Positions 1 to 8,030 of a stretch of DNA of 64,000 nt are shown here, in pieces; the stretch's first letter is position 1, and each line of letters begins with the position of its first letter. Source of the stretch: Flavobacterium tyrosinilyticum (GTDB lineage Bacteria; Bacteroidota; Bacteroidia; Flavobacteriales; Flavobacteriaceae); contig NZ_JAMOKG010000001.1 of the NCBI RefSeq assembly GCF_023656565.1, positions 812,456 through 876,455 of the forward strand, given 5' to 3'. The position numbers and the translations under genes were made by a program. A model generated the notes under the pieces. It was not told the origin of the DNA. It did no database searches and was given only the letters and a program-made list of their open reading frames with translations.

Positions 1-240
1 ATGAAACACCAAAACGGTTGGTATGTTACGCACACCATATTTTGCAGCAAATTCTTGGTTAGCATCTACATCTACTTTACCAACAACTACTTTACCAGCG
101 TACTCTTCGCTTAATTGGTCAATGATTGGACCAACCATTCTACAAGGACCACACCATGCTGCCCAAAAATCTACCATTACTGGTTTATCTGATTTCAAAA
201 CTACTTCATCAAAAGTAGCATCTGTTATTGCTAATGCCAT
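1..240 (-). CDS. trxA: Thioredoxin, 3' part cut by the window edge
   Basis: Reading the minus strand from the ATG at 238-240 gives 80 residues without a stop, beginning [20 protein letters not shown] and containing [14 protein letters not shown], the classical thioredoxin WCGPC active site (two redox cysteines), followed by the VDVDAN and RNIPTVLVF elements that include the cis-proline. This is a cytoplasmic protein-disulfide reductase of the thioredoxin fold, normally about 100-110 residues, so about 25 C-terminal residues lie outside the window. It stands alone and is divergent from the AsmA-like gene. The family is certain; the symbol is by homology to single-domain thioredoxins. Confidence 0.93.
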   Translation of the reverse strand, partial: MALAITDATFDEVVLKSDKPVMVDFWAAWCGPCRMVGPIIDQLSEEYAGKVVVGKVDVDANQEFAAKYGVRNIPTVLVFH

Positions 241-471
241 AATATATTAAGATTAAAATTAGGTTTGAATATTTAACTTTCAAACTACAGTACAAATTTA
301 AAAATTTAAAATAAATCAAACACCATTACTAAATTAGTTTTCGTTATAAATGTATTATCATTAATTATGAGCCACATAGCTTTAAAATTACAATATATTT
401 ATCTGAAAATCAAACCAATAAAAAGTTAAAGTTTTTTGTAGTATCTTTAATACATCCAAAATTCGGCTACT

Positions 472-2943
472 ATGAAAGAAGCTATATCCAAAACCAAATC
501 CTTTCTGCAATCTGATTCTTTTAAAAAATATGCCAAACGTTTTGGATATTTTATCTTGGGCTTAATTGCAATACTTTTGCTGGCCTGCGGAGGTTTGTCG
601 ATTTATTTTAACCGAAATAAAGCCGAAATTATTGCTAAAGTCAATACCAAAATCAATGAAAATATAAACGGTAAATTCCATATTAGAGATTTTCATTATA
701 AGTTTCTTACTGGTTTCCCAAACTTTACATTGGCACTAAGTGATGTCGAAATAAAAGACAATCAATGGCAAAGCCACAAACATACTTTGCTAAGAGCAAA
801 AGAAATTGAAGCGCGTTTAAATATTTTGAGTTTGTTGCAGCACGAAATCAACATTCATAAAATCTTAATCAACGACGCCGATATTTATATTTATAAAGCT
901 GAAAATGGTTATTCTAACGCCAATATTTTTAAACCCAAAAAGAAGAAACCAAAAACCGATAAAGAAAAACCCGAAACGACTATTGACGAAGTAAACCTCA
1001 ACAAAGTTCACGTTATTATTGACAATCATTTGGGGCATAAACTGTTTGATTTTGACGTGGCGAGTTTAGAATCTAAAGTAAATTATGGCGATAACAGCTG
1101 GCAGACCAATCTCTATTTGAAAACCAAAATTAACAGTCTAGCCTTTAATACCGTTCACGGAAGTTTTGCTAAAGAAAAAGTGCTGGAAGGCAATTTTGAT
1201 ATTTCGTATGCTGAAGCCAATCAGAAAATAGATATTAAAACCAAAGGACTTAAAATTGGTTCTGACGTTTTTGACATTATCGCTTATTTTAATGTCGGAA
1301 AAAGCAATTCGCTTTTCGGAATCAATATTGGAACGGATATTTTATGGCGAAATGCTTCCAATTTATTATCGTCAAACATTAGTTCAAAGCTTAATCAGTT
1401 TGACATCAAAAAACCGATTAAGGTAAACTGCGACATTAAAGGCGATTTGAATGTTGAGGGTGATCCGAAAATTGTGGTGCAGGCAGACATTCGCGATAAC
1501 GAAGTGAGTATTCCAGATGGTTTGTTTACCAATTGCAGTTTCAAAGGAATTTTTACTAACACTTTTAAACCCAAAGAAGAATCCAGCGATCCTAATTCTG
1601 CCATTATTCTAACCAATTTTAATGCTGAATACGAAAACATTCCATTAAAAATTGCGCAAGCCGTAATTAACAATCTCGAAAAACCGATTGCGACAGGAGT
1701 TGTAAATTCCGATTTTGATATTTCAAAACTCAACGGAATGATGAACGAGAAAATTCTTCATTTTGAAAGCGGTCATGCCAAAGCCAATTTGAAATTTCAG
1801 TTTGACATTGTCGATTTGTACATCAATAAACCCAAATTTACAGGCGATGTAGATATTACTGATGCCACATTTGATTATATTCCGAAGAAGATTCACGCCG
1901 AAAAAACGGCTGTACAATTGTCGTTTACTCAACAAGCGCTTTACATTAAAAAAATTGCCTACAAACACAAAAAGAACATTATCCGCATTGACGGAAAAAT
2001 CGATAATTTCTTGAATCTCTATTACGACGCACCCGAAAAAATGGTCGTAAACTGGAATATTTATTGCCCGAATATTGATGTGAAACAGTTTTTAGGCGTT
2101 CTGCAAAATTCTCCAAAACAAAAAGTGGCAGAGAAAAAACCAGTTAAAAAGAATGTCAATTTTACGAATCAGTTGCGATCGGTAATAGAAAAATGCACGG
2201 CTGTCATTAATCTCAAAGCCGATAATATCACCTACGGGGCGCTTACCGCAACCAACACTAGGGCAACGCTGCAAATGCTAAATTCTAAGATTCTGCTTAA
2301 AAACGGAACATTAAATACTTCTGGTGGAAGTATAAACTTTAGCGGTTCTGTTGAGCCAAGCGGAAATCGTTATGTTTTTACTTCAAACGCACAGGTAAAC
2401 CGAGTTGATATTGCGAGCTTTTTAAGGTCTTTTAATAATTTCGGAATCAAATCTTTTAGTCCAAAAAACATTCGCGGACGATTGACCAGCAATGCGAATG
2501 TTGCAGGTTTAATGAGCAGTAAAGGCGATTTGATTGTCAATTCGATGAAAGGAAAACTGGATTTTAATGTCAATCAAGGCGCATTAATCAATTTTGAGCC
2601 GATTATGAAAGTCGGAAAATTTGCTTTTCCGTTTCGTGATGTAGAGAATATTACTTTCAGCGATTTGTCAGGTTCGCTTAATCTACGCGGAGAACAAATC
2701 GATGTCAATAAACTTACCATAAGTTCTAGCGTCTTAAATTTTGACATAAATGGCATTTACTCTTTCGGCCGAGGTACCAATCTCGCCCTTACCATTCCGC
2801 TAAGAAACTCTAAAAACGACGCCAAACTCGCCACCAAAGAAGAACGAAAAGCCGTTCGAGAAAAGGGTATTGTCCTGCATTTGATTGCTTATGATAATGA
2901 AGGAAAAATGAAGGTTAAGTGGGGGAAGAAGGATAAGGGGTAA
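472..2943 (+). CDS. AsmA-family inner-membrane-anchored protein
   Basis: The protein has 823 residues. A single membrane segment near residues 26-48 (FGYFILGLIAILLLACGG region) is followed by a very long beta-rich periplasmic part, the layout of AsmA/YhdP/TamB-type proteins that bridge inner and outer membrane. An AsmA N-terminal region (residues about 20-200) and an AsmA_2-like C-terminal region (about 580-790, with repeated short beta-strand pairs) fit this family. Members are implicated in phospholipid transport and outer-membrane homeostasis; a role here is inferred. A lysine-rich linker lies near residues 155-170. It is transcribed alone; a TATCTTTA sequence at 441-448 resembles the Bacteroidota -7 element with one mismatch. 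Confidence 0.75.
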   Translation: MKEAISKTKSFLQSDSFKKYAKRFGYFILGLIAILLLACGGLSIYFNRNKAEIIAKVNTKINENINGKFHIRDFHYKFLTGFPNFTLALSDVEIKDNQWQSHKHTLLRAKEIEARLNILSLLQHEINIHKILINDADIYIYKAENGYSNANIFKPKKKKPKTDKEKPETTIDEVNLNKVHVIIDNHLGHKLFDFDVASLESKVNYGDNSWQTNLYLKTKINSLAFNTVHGSFAKEKVLEGNFDISYAEANQKIDIKTKGLKIGSDVFDIIAYFNVGKSNSLFGINIGTDILWRNASNLLSSNISSKLNQFDIKKPIKVNCDIKGDLNVEGDPKIVVQADIRDNEVSIPDGLFTNCSFKGIFTNTFKPKEESSDPNSAIILTNFNAEYENIPLKIAQAVINNLEKPIATGVVNSDFDISKLNGMMNEKILHFESGHAKANLKFQFDIVDLYINKPKFTGDVDITDATFDYIPKKIHAEKTAVQLSFTQQALYIKKIAYKHKKNIIRIDGKIDNFLNLYYDAPEKMVVNWNIYCPNIDVKQFLGVLQNSPKQKVAEKKPVKKNVNFTNQLRSVIEKCTAVINLKADNITYGALTATNTRATLQMLNSKILLKNGTLNTSGGSINFSGSVEPSGNRYVFTSNAQVNRVDIASFLRSFNNFGIKSFSPKNIRGRLTSNANVAGLMSSKGDLIVNSMKGKLDFNVNQGALINFEPIMKVGKFAFPFRDVENITFSDLSGSLNLRGEQIDVNKLTISSSVLNFDINGIYSFGRGTNLALTIPLRNSKNDAKLATKEERKAVREKGIVLHLIAYDNEGKMKVKWGKKDKG

Positions 2944-3039
2944 GCAAATAATTACTATTCATTAAATCCAGTTTGTGGAAAACATAATTCCAAATTTTAG
3001 ATTATTATTCATAAATTGCACCACTAATTTTAGCGCAAA

Positions 3040-4311
3040 ATGACGGGAGAAGAAAAGATCAACATTGACGAATTTGATGGTAAAAAATTTAAAAATCGCT
3101 TTGTAGAAGAAGACGATAATAGAAAAGCCGTTGTTACACATTATCTGCACAATTATCACAATGGCGTTAAAGATCATTTTGAAGAAGAAGCTGCCCAATA
3201 CATAAAACAAATTGTTGAATATAAGAATGAAGAAGAGAAACTAAATATGCTTTCTGATTCTGCATTACAGCAATTACTTTTTGAAGTGGAAGATGTTCCG
3301 TTTCCTACTCCCGAAAATTATACTTTTAAATTTATCGATCTTTTTGCAGGAATTGGAGGTTTTAGAATTGCATTACAGAATTTAGGAGGAAAATGTGTTT
3401 TTACTTCTGAATGGGATGAGAACGCAAAAAAAACGTACAAAGCTAATTTTGGAGAAACTCCTTTTGGAGATATAACAAAAGAAAGAACAAAGAATTATAT
3501 TCCAGAAGGTTTTGATGTTTTATGCGCAGGATTTCCTTGCCAAGCTTTTTCAATTGCAGGAAAAAGAGGCGGATTTGAAGATACGCGAGGAACATTATTT
3601 TTTGATGTTGCTAAAATTATAAAAGACAAACAACCAAAAGCAATTTTCTTAGAAAACGTAAAAGGTTTAAAAAGTCATGATAAAGGAAAAACTTTAGAAA
3701 CAATTTTAAATGTTCTAAGAAATGATTTAGGATATTATGTTCCTGATCCTGAAATTATGAACGCTAAAGAATTTGGTGTGCCTCAAAACAGAGAACGTAT
3801 TTATATTGTTGGTTTTAGAGGTGACTTAGGAATAAAGTCATTTGAATATCCCGAAACTTTAGATGAAAAAGTTACATTCAAAGATGTAAAAGAGAAGGAT
3901 GTTGTACCTACAAAATATTATTTATCATCTCAATATCTTCAAACTTTAAAAAATCACAAAGAAAGACACGCCAGCAAAGGAAATGGATTTGGATATCAAA
4001 TCATTAAAGATGACGAAATATCAAATTCTATCTTAGTTGGAGGAATGGGAAGAGAAAGAAATCTAGTAATAGATAATCGAATTACTGATTTCACACCATC
4101 AACACATATTAAAGGCGAAGTAAATCGTGAAGGCGTTAGAAAAATGACTCCTAGAGAATGGGCAAGATTACAAGGTTTTCCTGATCATTTTGTAATTCCA
4201 GTTGCTGATGCTTCCGCATATAAACAATTTGGAAATTCTGTTGCTATTCCTGCAATTCAAGCAACAGCAGAAAAGATTTTAGAAAAAATTATAGAACGTA
4301 GAAATGAGTAA
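3040..4311 (+). CDS. DNA (cytosine-5-)-methyltransferase of a type II restriction-modification system
   Basis: This 423-residue protein carries the ordered C5-methyltransferase motifs: motif I FIDLFAGIGG (residues 98-107, SAM binding), motif IV GFPCQAFS with catalytic Cys167, motif VI ENVKGL (205-210), motif VIII QNRERIYIVGFR (249-260), motif IX RKMTPREWARLQGFP and motif X FGNSVAIP near the C-terminus. An extra N-terminal region of about 95 acidic residues precedes motif I. It transfers a methyl group to C5 of cytosine in its target site. Its 3' end overlaps the next gene by 8 bases, implying translational coupling with the presumed cognate endonuclease. The recognition sequence cannot be read from the protein by eye. 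Confidence 0.95.
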   Translation: MTGEEKINIDEFDGKKFKNRFVEEDDNRKAVVTHYLHNYHNGVKDHFEEEAAQYIKQIVEYKNEEEKLNMLSDSALQQLLFEVEDVPFPTPENYTFKFIDLFAGIGGFRIALQNLGGKCVFTSEWDENAKKTYKANFGETPFGDITKERTKNYIPEGFDVLCAGFPCQAFSIAGKRGGFEDTRGTLFFDVAKIIKDKQPKAIFLENVKGLKSHDKGKTLETILNVLRNDLGYYVPDPEIMNAKEFGVPQNRERIYIVGFRGDLGIKSFEYPETLDEKVTFKDVKEKDVVPTKYYLSSQYLQTLKNHKERHASKGNGFGYQIIKDDEISNSILVGGMGRERNLVIDNRITDFTPSTHIKGEVNREGVRKMTPREWARLQGFPDHFVIPVADASAYKQFGNSVAIPAIQATAEKILEKIIERRNE

Positions 4312-4975
4312 ACTAAACAAATTAGGAATTACAATAGGATTAGATAAAAAGGCAAATATTGTATTTGATAGTTTATTTGTAAATTTTTTAGATGTAAAAT
4401 ATAGTAAACCTTCTGAGTATATTTCACTTTACTGGGAAGCGTACAAAAAACATCCTGAAGGCAATAACAATTTAAACGGTAAAATATTTGAATATATATT
4501 AGCCACCTTGTTTATTCGTGAAAACATTTTACCCTTATACTTAAGTGCAAAAGTGGCTTTTGTTCCTAATGTTATATATGATTTAATGTTATACACAACT
4601 GAACGTGGTCCTATATGCATCTCCGCAAAAACGAGCTTAAGGGAACGATACAAACAAGCCGATTTAGAAGCTATTGCTTTAAAATATGTTCATAGAAAAG
4701 CATTAAGCTATTTAGTAACATTAGAAATTAATGAAGCAAGAAGCGTAAAAGCAAAAATTAAAAGTGGTGATGTTATTGGCTTAGATGATGTTATTGTAGC
4801 TACTAGTGAAGAGTTTGATTTGTTAATTTCAGAACTAAAAAACTATCAATTTTCAGAACCTCCAACAGTTAAAGTAATTGAAAGCAATCAAATTATTACA
4901 AAAGAAAAAGTTTTAAAAATAAGCGAAGAGAATAAGACAATTCAAAGTAATGATATCCAACTTAACCTTGAATAA
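4304..4975 (+). CDS. Probable type II restriction endonuclease (PD-(D/E)XK fold)
   Basis: This 223-residue protein starts inside the end of the methyltransferase gene. Its central region has the order expected for a PD-(D/E)XK nuclease: Glu63 in the helix NGKIFEYILA, Asp93 in YDLMLY, and ISAKTSLRERYKQADLEA (Lys109 in the S-A-K position, then the basic/acidic helix). The KTSxRERxKQ segment resembles the active-site strand and helix of EcoRII/PspGI-like enzymes. It presumably cuts the sequence protected by the preceding methyltransferase. The assignment is inferred from this motif pattern and the 8-base overlap. A Lys/Glu/Asn-rich tail ends the protein. Low GC suggests an acquired module, though the whole window is AT-rich. 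Confidence 0.75.
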   Translation: MSKLNKLGITIGLDKKANIVFDSLFVNFLDVKYSKPSEYISLYWEAYKKHPEGNNNLNGKIFEYILATLFIRENILPLYLSAKVAFVPNVIYDLMLYTTERGPICISAKTSLRERYKQADLEAIALKYVHRKALSYLVTLEINEARSVKAKIKSGDVIGLDDVIVATSEEFDLLISELKNYQFSEPPTVKVIESNQIITKEKVLKISEENKTIQSNDIQLNLE

Positions 4976-5059
4976 CCAAACAATTTAAAAATTTTATCTC
5001 GTATAGTTACTGTTGTTTAGCTCAATAATTATTAAAAAATAAAAACTTAAAATACGGAA

Positions 5060-5299
5060 ATGGCTGAAATTTGCTTTCAAAATAGAAAATTTAAGATCCG
5101 AGAAATTAAATTACCTGAAATTGGAAGCGTTTTAATTTCTACTACCTCATTAAACGAGTTATTATTAAATAAAAATCAAAACTATGTTTCTAACGAAGCT
5201 AATAAAATAGATGAAAGTATATATTTTTTTGTTGATGATAATGAAATTGAACTTTCAGATATAGAATTATTAGATTTAATAACTAAAGAAGTAAAATAA
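5060..5299 (+). CDS. Small acidic hypothetical protein downstream of the restriction-modification genes
   Basis: This is a 79-residue open frame starting at ATG 5060, 84 bases after the endonuclease and on the same strand, ending just before a strong terminator, so it may be the last gene of the restriction-modification transcript. The sequence is soluble, acidic in its C-terminal half (DESIYFFVDDNEIELSDIE) and has no signal peptide or membrane segment. I do not recognise a family. A controller (C) protein would be expected to show a helix-turn-helix; none is evident. It could also be passenger DNA acquired with the module. Confidence 0.5.
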   Translation: MAEICFQNRKFKIREIKLPEIGSVLISTTSLNELLLNKNQNYVSNEANKIDESIYFFVDDNEIELSDIELLDLITKEVK

Positions 5300-5342
5300 T
5301 ATATTTTTCTAATATTACTAAAGAAACTAGTTTTATTAAACA

Positions 5343-5370
5343 AAAAAGCCACTTTCCCAAGTGGCTTTTT
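5343..5370. terminator. Bidirectional Rho-independent terminator
   Basis: A 12-bp stem (AAAAAGCCACTT / AAGTGGCTTTTT) with a TCCC loop has A-rich and T-rich flanks on either side. It lies between the plus-strand restriction-modification module and the convergent small minus-strand gene ending at 5379, so it can serve both. Confidence 0.85.
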
Positions 5371-5378
5371 CTCATTTC

Positions 5379-5612
5379 TTACTCAATCCCTAAATAAGGA
5401 TCAAGAATTTCTGCTAATTCATTTAGCCAAAAGAAACCATCTTCAATATTTACGGTTTCAGTTTTCATAAATCCATCTTCTCGTATTGCATTTAAAGCAA
5501 TTAGGAAATTTACTTGCCTAATGGTTTTTGCCATACTTTTGGAATCAATTGAATTGTTGAAGAATTCAGTTAACCTCAATTCGGTTTCTTTGGAAAGGGT
5601 GTTTGTACTCAT
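5379..5612 (-). CDS. Small hypothetical protein with a repeat-derived start region
   Basis: Reading from ATG 5612 gives 77 residues beginning MSTNTLSKETELRLTEFF and ending EILDPYLGIE: soluble, mostly helical, mixed charge. No family recognised. The open frame continues upstream without a stop to 5777, but that extension passes through a foldable, higher-GC element and a second near-copy of this gene's own start (ATGAATACAAA at 5732 versus ATGAGTACAAA at 5612). I therefore place the start at 5612 and treat the extension as the element, not protein. An alternative start at 5732 would add 40 residues rich in Gly, Asn and Tyr. Confidence 0.5.
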   Translation of the reverse strand: MSTNTLSKETELRLTEFFNNSIDSKSMAKTIRQVNFLIALNAIREDGFMKTETVNIEDGFFWLNELAEILDPYLGIE

Positions 5613-5750
5613 AATTTTGCATTTAGGAATTATAAAACCCGCATAGCTTAGGTGTCCTACGCTGCAAAGAGCGTTGCGATTGTTTCCAATACCGCCACCA
5701 TACCATACGGGCAAGAAGTTTTTTGTATTCATATTTTTTGCATTTAGGAA
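5599..5750 (-). repeat. Structured 74-nt core flanked by ~31-bp direct repeats (unidentified element)
   Basis: Two direct repeats (5599-5629 and 5720-5750; on the minus strand TTCCTAAATGCAAAA followed by an ATG and codons for M-(S/N)-T) enclose a GC-richer core at 5638-5711. As minus-strand RNA the core folds into a closed three-way structure: a 9-bp closing stem (CCCGTATGG / CTATGCGGG, two G-U pairs), GGTG/CACC, then two hairpins, ATTG-GAAA-CAAT with a GCG/CGC base and a GNRA loop, and ACGCT-CTTTGC-AGCGT. On the plus strand the two wobble pairs become A-C mismatches, favouring the minus-strand transcript. It does not fit attC, CRISPR or a known ribozyme that I can name. Confidence 0.6.
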
Positions 5751-5895
5751 CTCCAAATATATGAAAAACAAAAACAAATTGTAAGTTTTTTCTTTATTTA
5801 AAAATTAAAGTACTCTAAGTATATTTTCTCCAAATCGAAATTACAAAATTGAAAAATAAATCAATTTAAAATTTCATAATATTTCCTTAACCTAC

Positions 5896-5926
5896 TTGTC
5901 TTTTCTCACAAAAATGGGTAAGTTTG
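5896..5926 (+). promoter_or_regulatory. Bacteroidota housekeeping promoter for the hibernation factor gene
   Basis: TTG at 5896-5898, a 20-base spacer and TAAGTTTG at 5919-5926 match the TTG-N19/20-TAnnTTTG pattern of Bacteroidota sigma-70-type promoters. The start codon at 5954 follows at a normal distance. Confidence 0.7.
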
Positions 5927-5953
5927 AGAATGAATCATTAAATTTTATTTGTT

Positions 5954-6268
5954 ATGAAAGTACAAATCAACACCGACAAAAACATTGAAGGAAGTGCAAG
6001 ATTAGAAAGTTATTTTTCTGGAGAAGTAGAAAAAAGCTTAGACCGTTTTCAAGATAAAATTACTCGCGTAGAAATTCATTTTGGAGATGAAAATGGAGAA
6101 AAATTCAGCTTGCATGACAAAAAGTGTGTGATTGAAGTTCGTCCTGTAAAACTACAGCCAATTACGGTTACAGAACACGCCGAAAGTCTTGAAAAAGCTT
6201 TTAGCGGTGCATTGGCCAAAGCTAAAAAGACATTGACGAGCACTTTCGAGAAGATAAAAGAACATTAA
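5954..6268 (+). CDS. HPF/RaiA-family ribosome hibernation factor
   Basis: The product has 104 residues, the short form of the family, with the beta-alpha-beta-beta-beta-alpha layout: MKVQINTDKNIEGS strand, a first helix (ESYFSGEVEKSLDRF), strands ITRVEIHFGD, KCVIEVRP and PITVTEHA, then a C-terminal helix ending KTLTSTFEKIKEH. Family members bind the 30S decoding centre and promote ribosome dimerisation or inactivation in stationary phase. No C-terminal dimerisation domain of the long HPF form is present. It has its own promoter and is followed by a 33-bp inverted repeat shared with the convergent lipoprotein gene. Confidence 0.9.
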   Translation: MKVQINTDKNIEGSARLESYFSGEVEKSLDRFQDKITRVEIHFGDENGEKFSLHDKKCVIEVRPVKLQPITVTEHAESLEKAFSGALAKAKKTLTSTFEKIKEH

Positions 6269-6280
6269 TATAATAAGTTG

Positions 6281-6358
6281 CAAAGTAACAAAGTAACAAA
6301 GTGACAAAGATTCCAAGAAAACTTAGAATCTTTGTCACTTTGTTACTTTATTACTTTG
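6281..6358. repeat. 33-bp intergenic inverted repeat (CAAAG family), possible bidirectional terminator
   Basis: Arms at 6281-6313 and 6326-6358 are complementary with a single mismatch around a 12-base loop; they are built of CAAAGTAAC/CAAAGTGAC units. It lies between convergent genes. A related but distinct CAAAG hairpin occurs at 51028-51106. Confidence 0.85.
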
Positions 6359-6368
6359 TCACTTTCAC

Positions 6369-7034
6369 TTACGATTTTGGCAACGGTGCGCCAACTGCAA
6401 TATCGCAACGGTGGCCTGGTTTTCCGTGTGGCGGGTTCATTCCGTCTGCTACTGTCGCTTCAGTACCTTCTGTGCTTAACAAAGCTGGAACTGGGTTTGA
6501 TGCTGGCGGAGTAACCGTAAAATTTTGCGTAACTGTTCCGCTTTGAGCGGTATTTGAAGCTGTTGTTTTTGTAGTTTTTGCAGGAGCAGAATTTAAAGGT
6601 GCTCCAACAGGAATATCACATCTATGTCCTGGCTGTCCGTGTGGCGGATTCATTCCTTTTGCTACTTTAACTGGAGCAGCAGTTGTAGTCGTAACCATTT
6701 TCTGCTGAGTCGGATTTACCTGAACGGTTTGTGCTTGAGTTGCCTGCGCTTGCTGTGTTGGTGCCGAATTTAAAGGCGCCCCAACCGCAATATCGCAACG
6801 ATGTCCCGGCTGTCCGTGAGCAGGGTTAATTCCTTTCGTATCGCTTAAAACTGTATTTGGGTTTGTTGCAGGTGCTTGCACCACTGGCGCCGCAGTTTTA
6901 GTTGTATCTTTTGCAAGTCCTAATCTTACTAATTCTGATGTTGCTGTACTTTCTTGCGGTTCTAATTCCTTTTTACAAGAAACAAAAAGTAAAGAAGTAA
7001 CAGCTATTGAGCTTAGAAGTATTTTTGGATTCAT
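6369..7034 (-). CDS. Lipoprotein with three HGQPGHRCD repeats
   Basis: This 221-residue protein begins with a lipoprotein signal (MNPKILLSSIAVTSLLFVSC, predicted lipidated Cys20). Three near-identical 21-residue motifs at about 68-88, 127-147 and 198-218 read G-(M/I)-N-P-(P/A)-HG(Q/K)PGHRCDI-(A/P)-VGAPL; they are separated by Thr/Ala/Gln/Pro-rich low-complexity linkers, and the last motif ends the protein. Each contains H-x4-H-x-C, which could bind metal or haem, but no function is known to me. The repeats are also conserved at DNA level. It is divergent from the SnoaL-like gene and alone in its transcript. Confidence 0.8.
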   Translation of the reverse strand: MNPKILLSSIAVTSLLFVSCKKELEPQESTATSELVRLGLAKDTTKTAAPVVQAPATNPNTVLSDTKGINPAHGQPGHRCDIAVGAPLNSAPTQQAQATQAQTVQVNPTQQKMVTTTTAAPVKVAKGMNPPHGQPGHRCDIPVGAPLNSAPAKTTKTTASNTAQSGTVTQNFTVTPPASNPVPALLSTEGTEATVADGMNPPHGKPGHRCDIAVGAPLPKS

Positions 7035-7086
7035 GACTGGGGTATTTTTATTGATGAATCAAATATAGTGGTTTTTGAGATATTAC

Positions 7087-7238
7087 ACCATATAAGTAAT
7101 GTAAGATAATTTAAGCTTTACTTACACATGCCACAAAGGCACCAAGGGCGCAAAGTTTTATTTTAAAGATTCTTAGTGCCTTGGTGCCTTTGCGGCAATA
7201 ATTCGTTTTCTTTAGTTTTCTTATATCACTTATATGGT
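7087..7238. repeat. Nested intergenic inverted repeats (ACCATATAAGT outside, TGCCRCAAAGGCACCAAGG inside)
   Basis: The outer arms ACCATATAAGT (7087-7097) and its exact complement (7228-7238) enclose inner 19-bp arms at 7129-7147 and 7179-7197 with one mismatch. The region separates divergent genes, so it is not simply a terminator. The ACCATATAAG box recurs at 11397, 27622 and, inverted, 27721. Confidence 0.8.
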
Positions 7239-7278
7239 TCAAAAAAAATTATACCTTTAAACTCAAATAACATATCTC

Positions 7279-7767
7279 ATGAAAAAAACACTTTTACTTC
7301 TTTTATTCGTTGCTTCTTTTGCCAATGCACAAGCAGACAAAAACAAAATCAATCAGACTCTTGACGCGTGGCACAAAGCTGCTGGCGAAGTAAAATTTGA
7401 TGCTTACTTTAATACATTGGCAGACGACGCAATTTACATCGGAACCGATGCAACCGAGAATTGGACTAAAAAAGAATTTGCCGTTTGGGCAAAACCCTTT
7501 TTCGACAAAGGAACTACATGGAATTTTAAAGCTTTAGAGCGTCATATCTTTTTTGATAAAAGCGGAAAGATTGCTTGGTTTGATGAACTGCTAGACACAC
7601 AAATGAAAATTTGCCGCGGTTCTGGGGTTTTAATAAAAGTAGGGAACGAATGGAAAATTCAGCATTATGTTCTATCGATGACCGTTCCGAATGACGAAGT
7701 TGATGCTGTAACCAAAATAAAAGCACCAATTGAAGACGCTTTGATTGCAAAACTTCAGAAAAAATAA
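7279..7767 (+). CDS. Exported SnoaL-like (NTF2-fold) protein
   Basis: The product has 162 residues with an N-terminal signal peptide (MKKTLLLLLFVASFANAQA, probable cleavage after AQA). The mature part matches the SnoaL_3/NTF2-like pattern: a starting helix LDAWHKAAGEVKFDAYFNTL, then DDAIYIGTDATENWTKKEF, a strand series with DKSGKIAWFDELLDT, and VGNEWKIQHYVLSM near the end. Such domains are small alpha+beta barrels that bind or turn over hydrophobic ligands; without partners the substrate is unknown. It is probably periplasmic. A terminator-like stem follows at 7817-7865. Confidence 0.8.
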   Translation: MKKTLLLLLFVASFANAQADKNKINQTLDAWHKAAGEVKFDAYFNTLADDAIYIGTDATENWTKKEFAVWAKPFFDKGTTWNFKALERHIFFDKSGKIAWFDELLDTQMKICRGSGVLIKVGNEWKIQHYVLSMTVPNDEVDAVTKIKAPIEDALIAKLQKK

Positions 7768-7816
7768 AACATTTTACGGTTTTCTTATTATAAACATAAC
7801 TTTTTGAGCACTTTAG

Positions 7817-7870
7817 AAGCACTGTTAGCAGATTATTTTTAATTAATTCGGCAAAAACAGTGCTTTTTTG
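7817..7870 (+). terminator. Terminator after the SnoaL-like gene
   Basis: AAGCACTGTT (7817-7826) pairs with AACAGTGCTT (7856-7865), followed by a T tract. The 29-base loop is long, so its efficiency is uncertain. Confidence 0.6.
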
Positions 7871-7984
7871 TAACTTTAGAATAAGATACTGTCAAAAAAA
7901 CGAGTGGTATTTTACAAAATTCATCAAAATAAAACCTACACCTCTATTTTATCAGCCTTAAAAACAAGAATATTTATTTTTTTC

Positions 7985-7992
7985 TAACTTTG
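7985..7992 (+). promoter_or_regulatory. -7 element (TAACTTTG) of the ammonium transporter gene
   Basis: TAACTTTG matches the Bacteroidota TAnnTTTG -7 box and lies 38 bases before the start codon at 8031. No clear TTG -33 element is seen at the usual spacing. Confidence 0.5.
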
Positions 7993-8030
7993 ACCCCAAA
8001 AAAAATAGGGTTAAACAAAGTATTTTAAAA

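Noticed and set aside
5638..5711. attC-like recombination site or hammerhead ribozyme in the folded core.
   Set aside because: The flanks do not show the RYYYAAC/GTTRRRY boxes of attC and no CUGAUGA core of a hammerhead is present.
5379..5777. A 132-codon open frame covering the small gene and the upstream element.
   Set aside because: The first 55 codons pass through the structured element and the second copy of the gene start; a start at 5612 is more plausible.
6301..6546. Plus-strand frames over the lipoprotein gene.
   Set aside because: They are shadows of the minus-strand lipoprotein with the triple repeat, and begin inside the intergenic hairpin.
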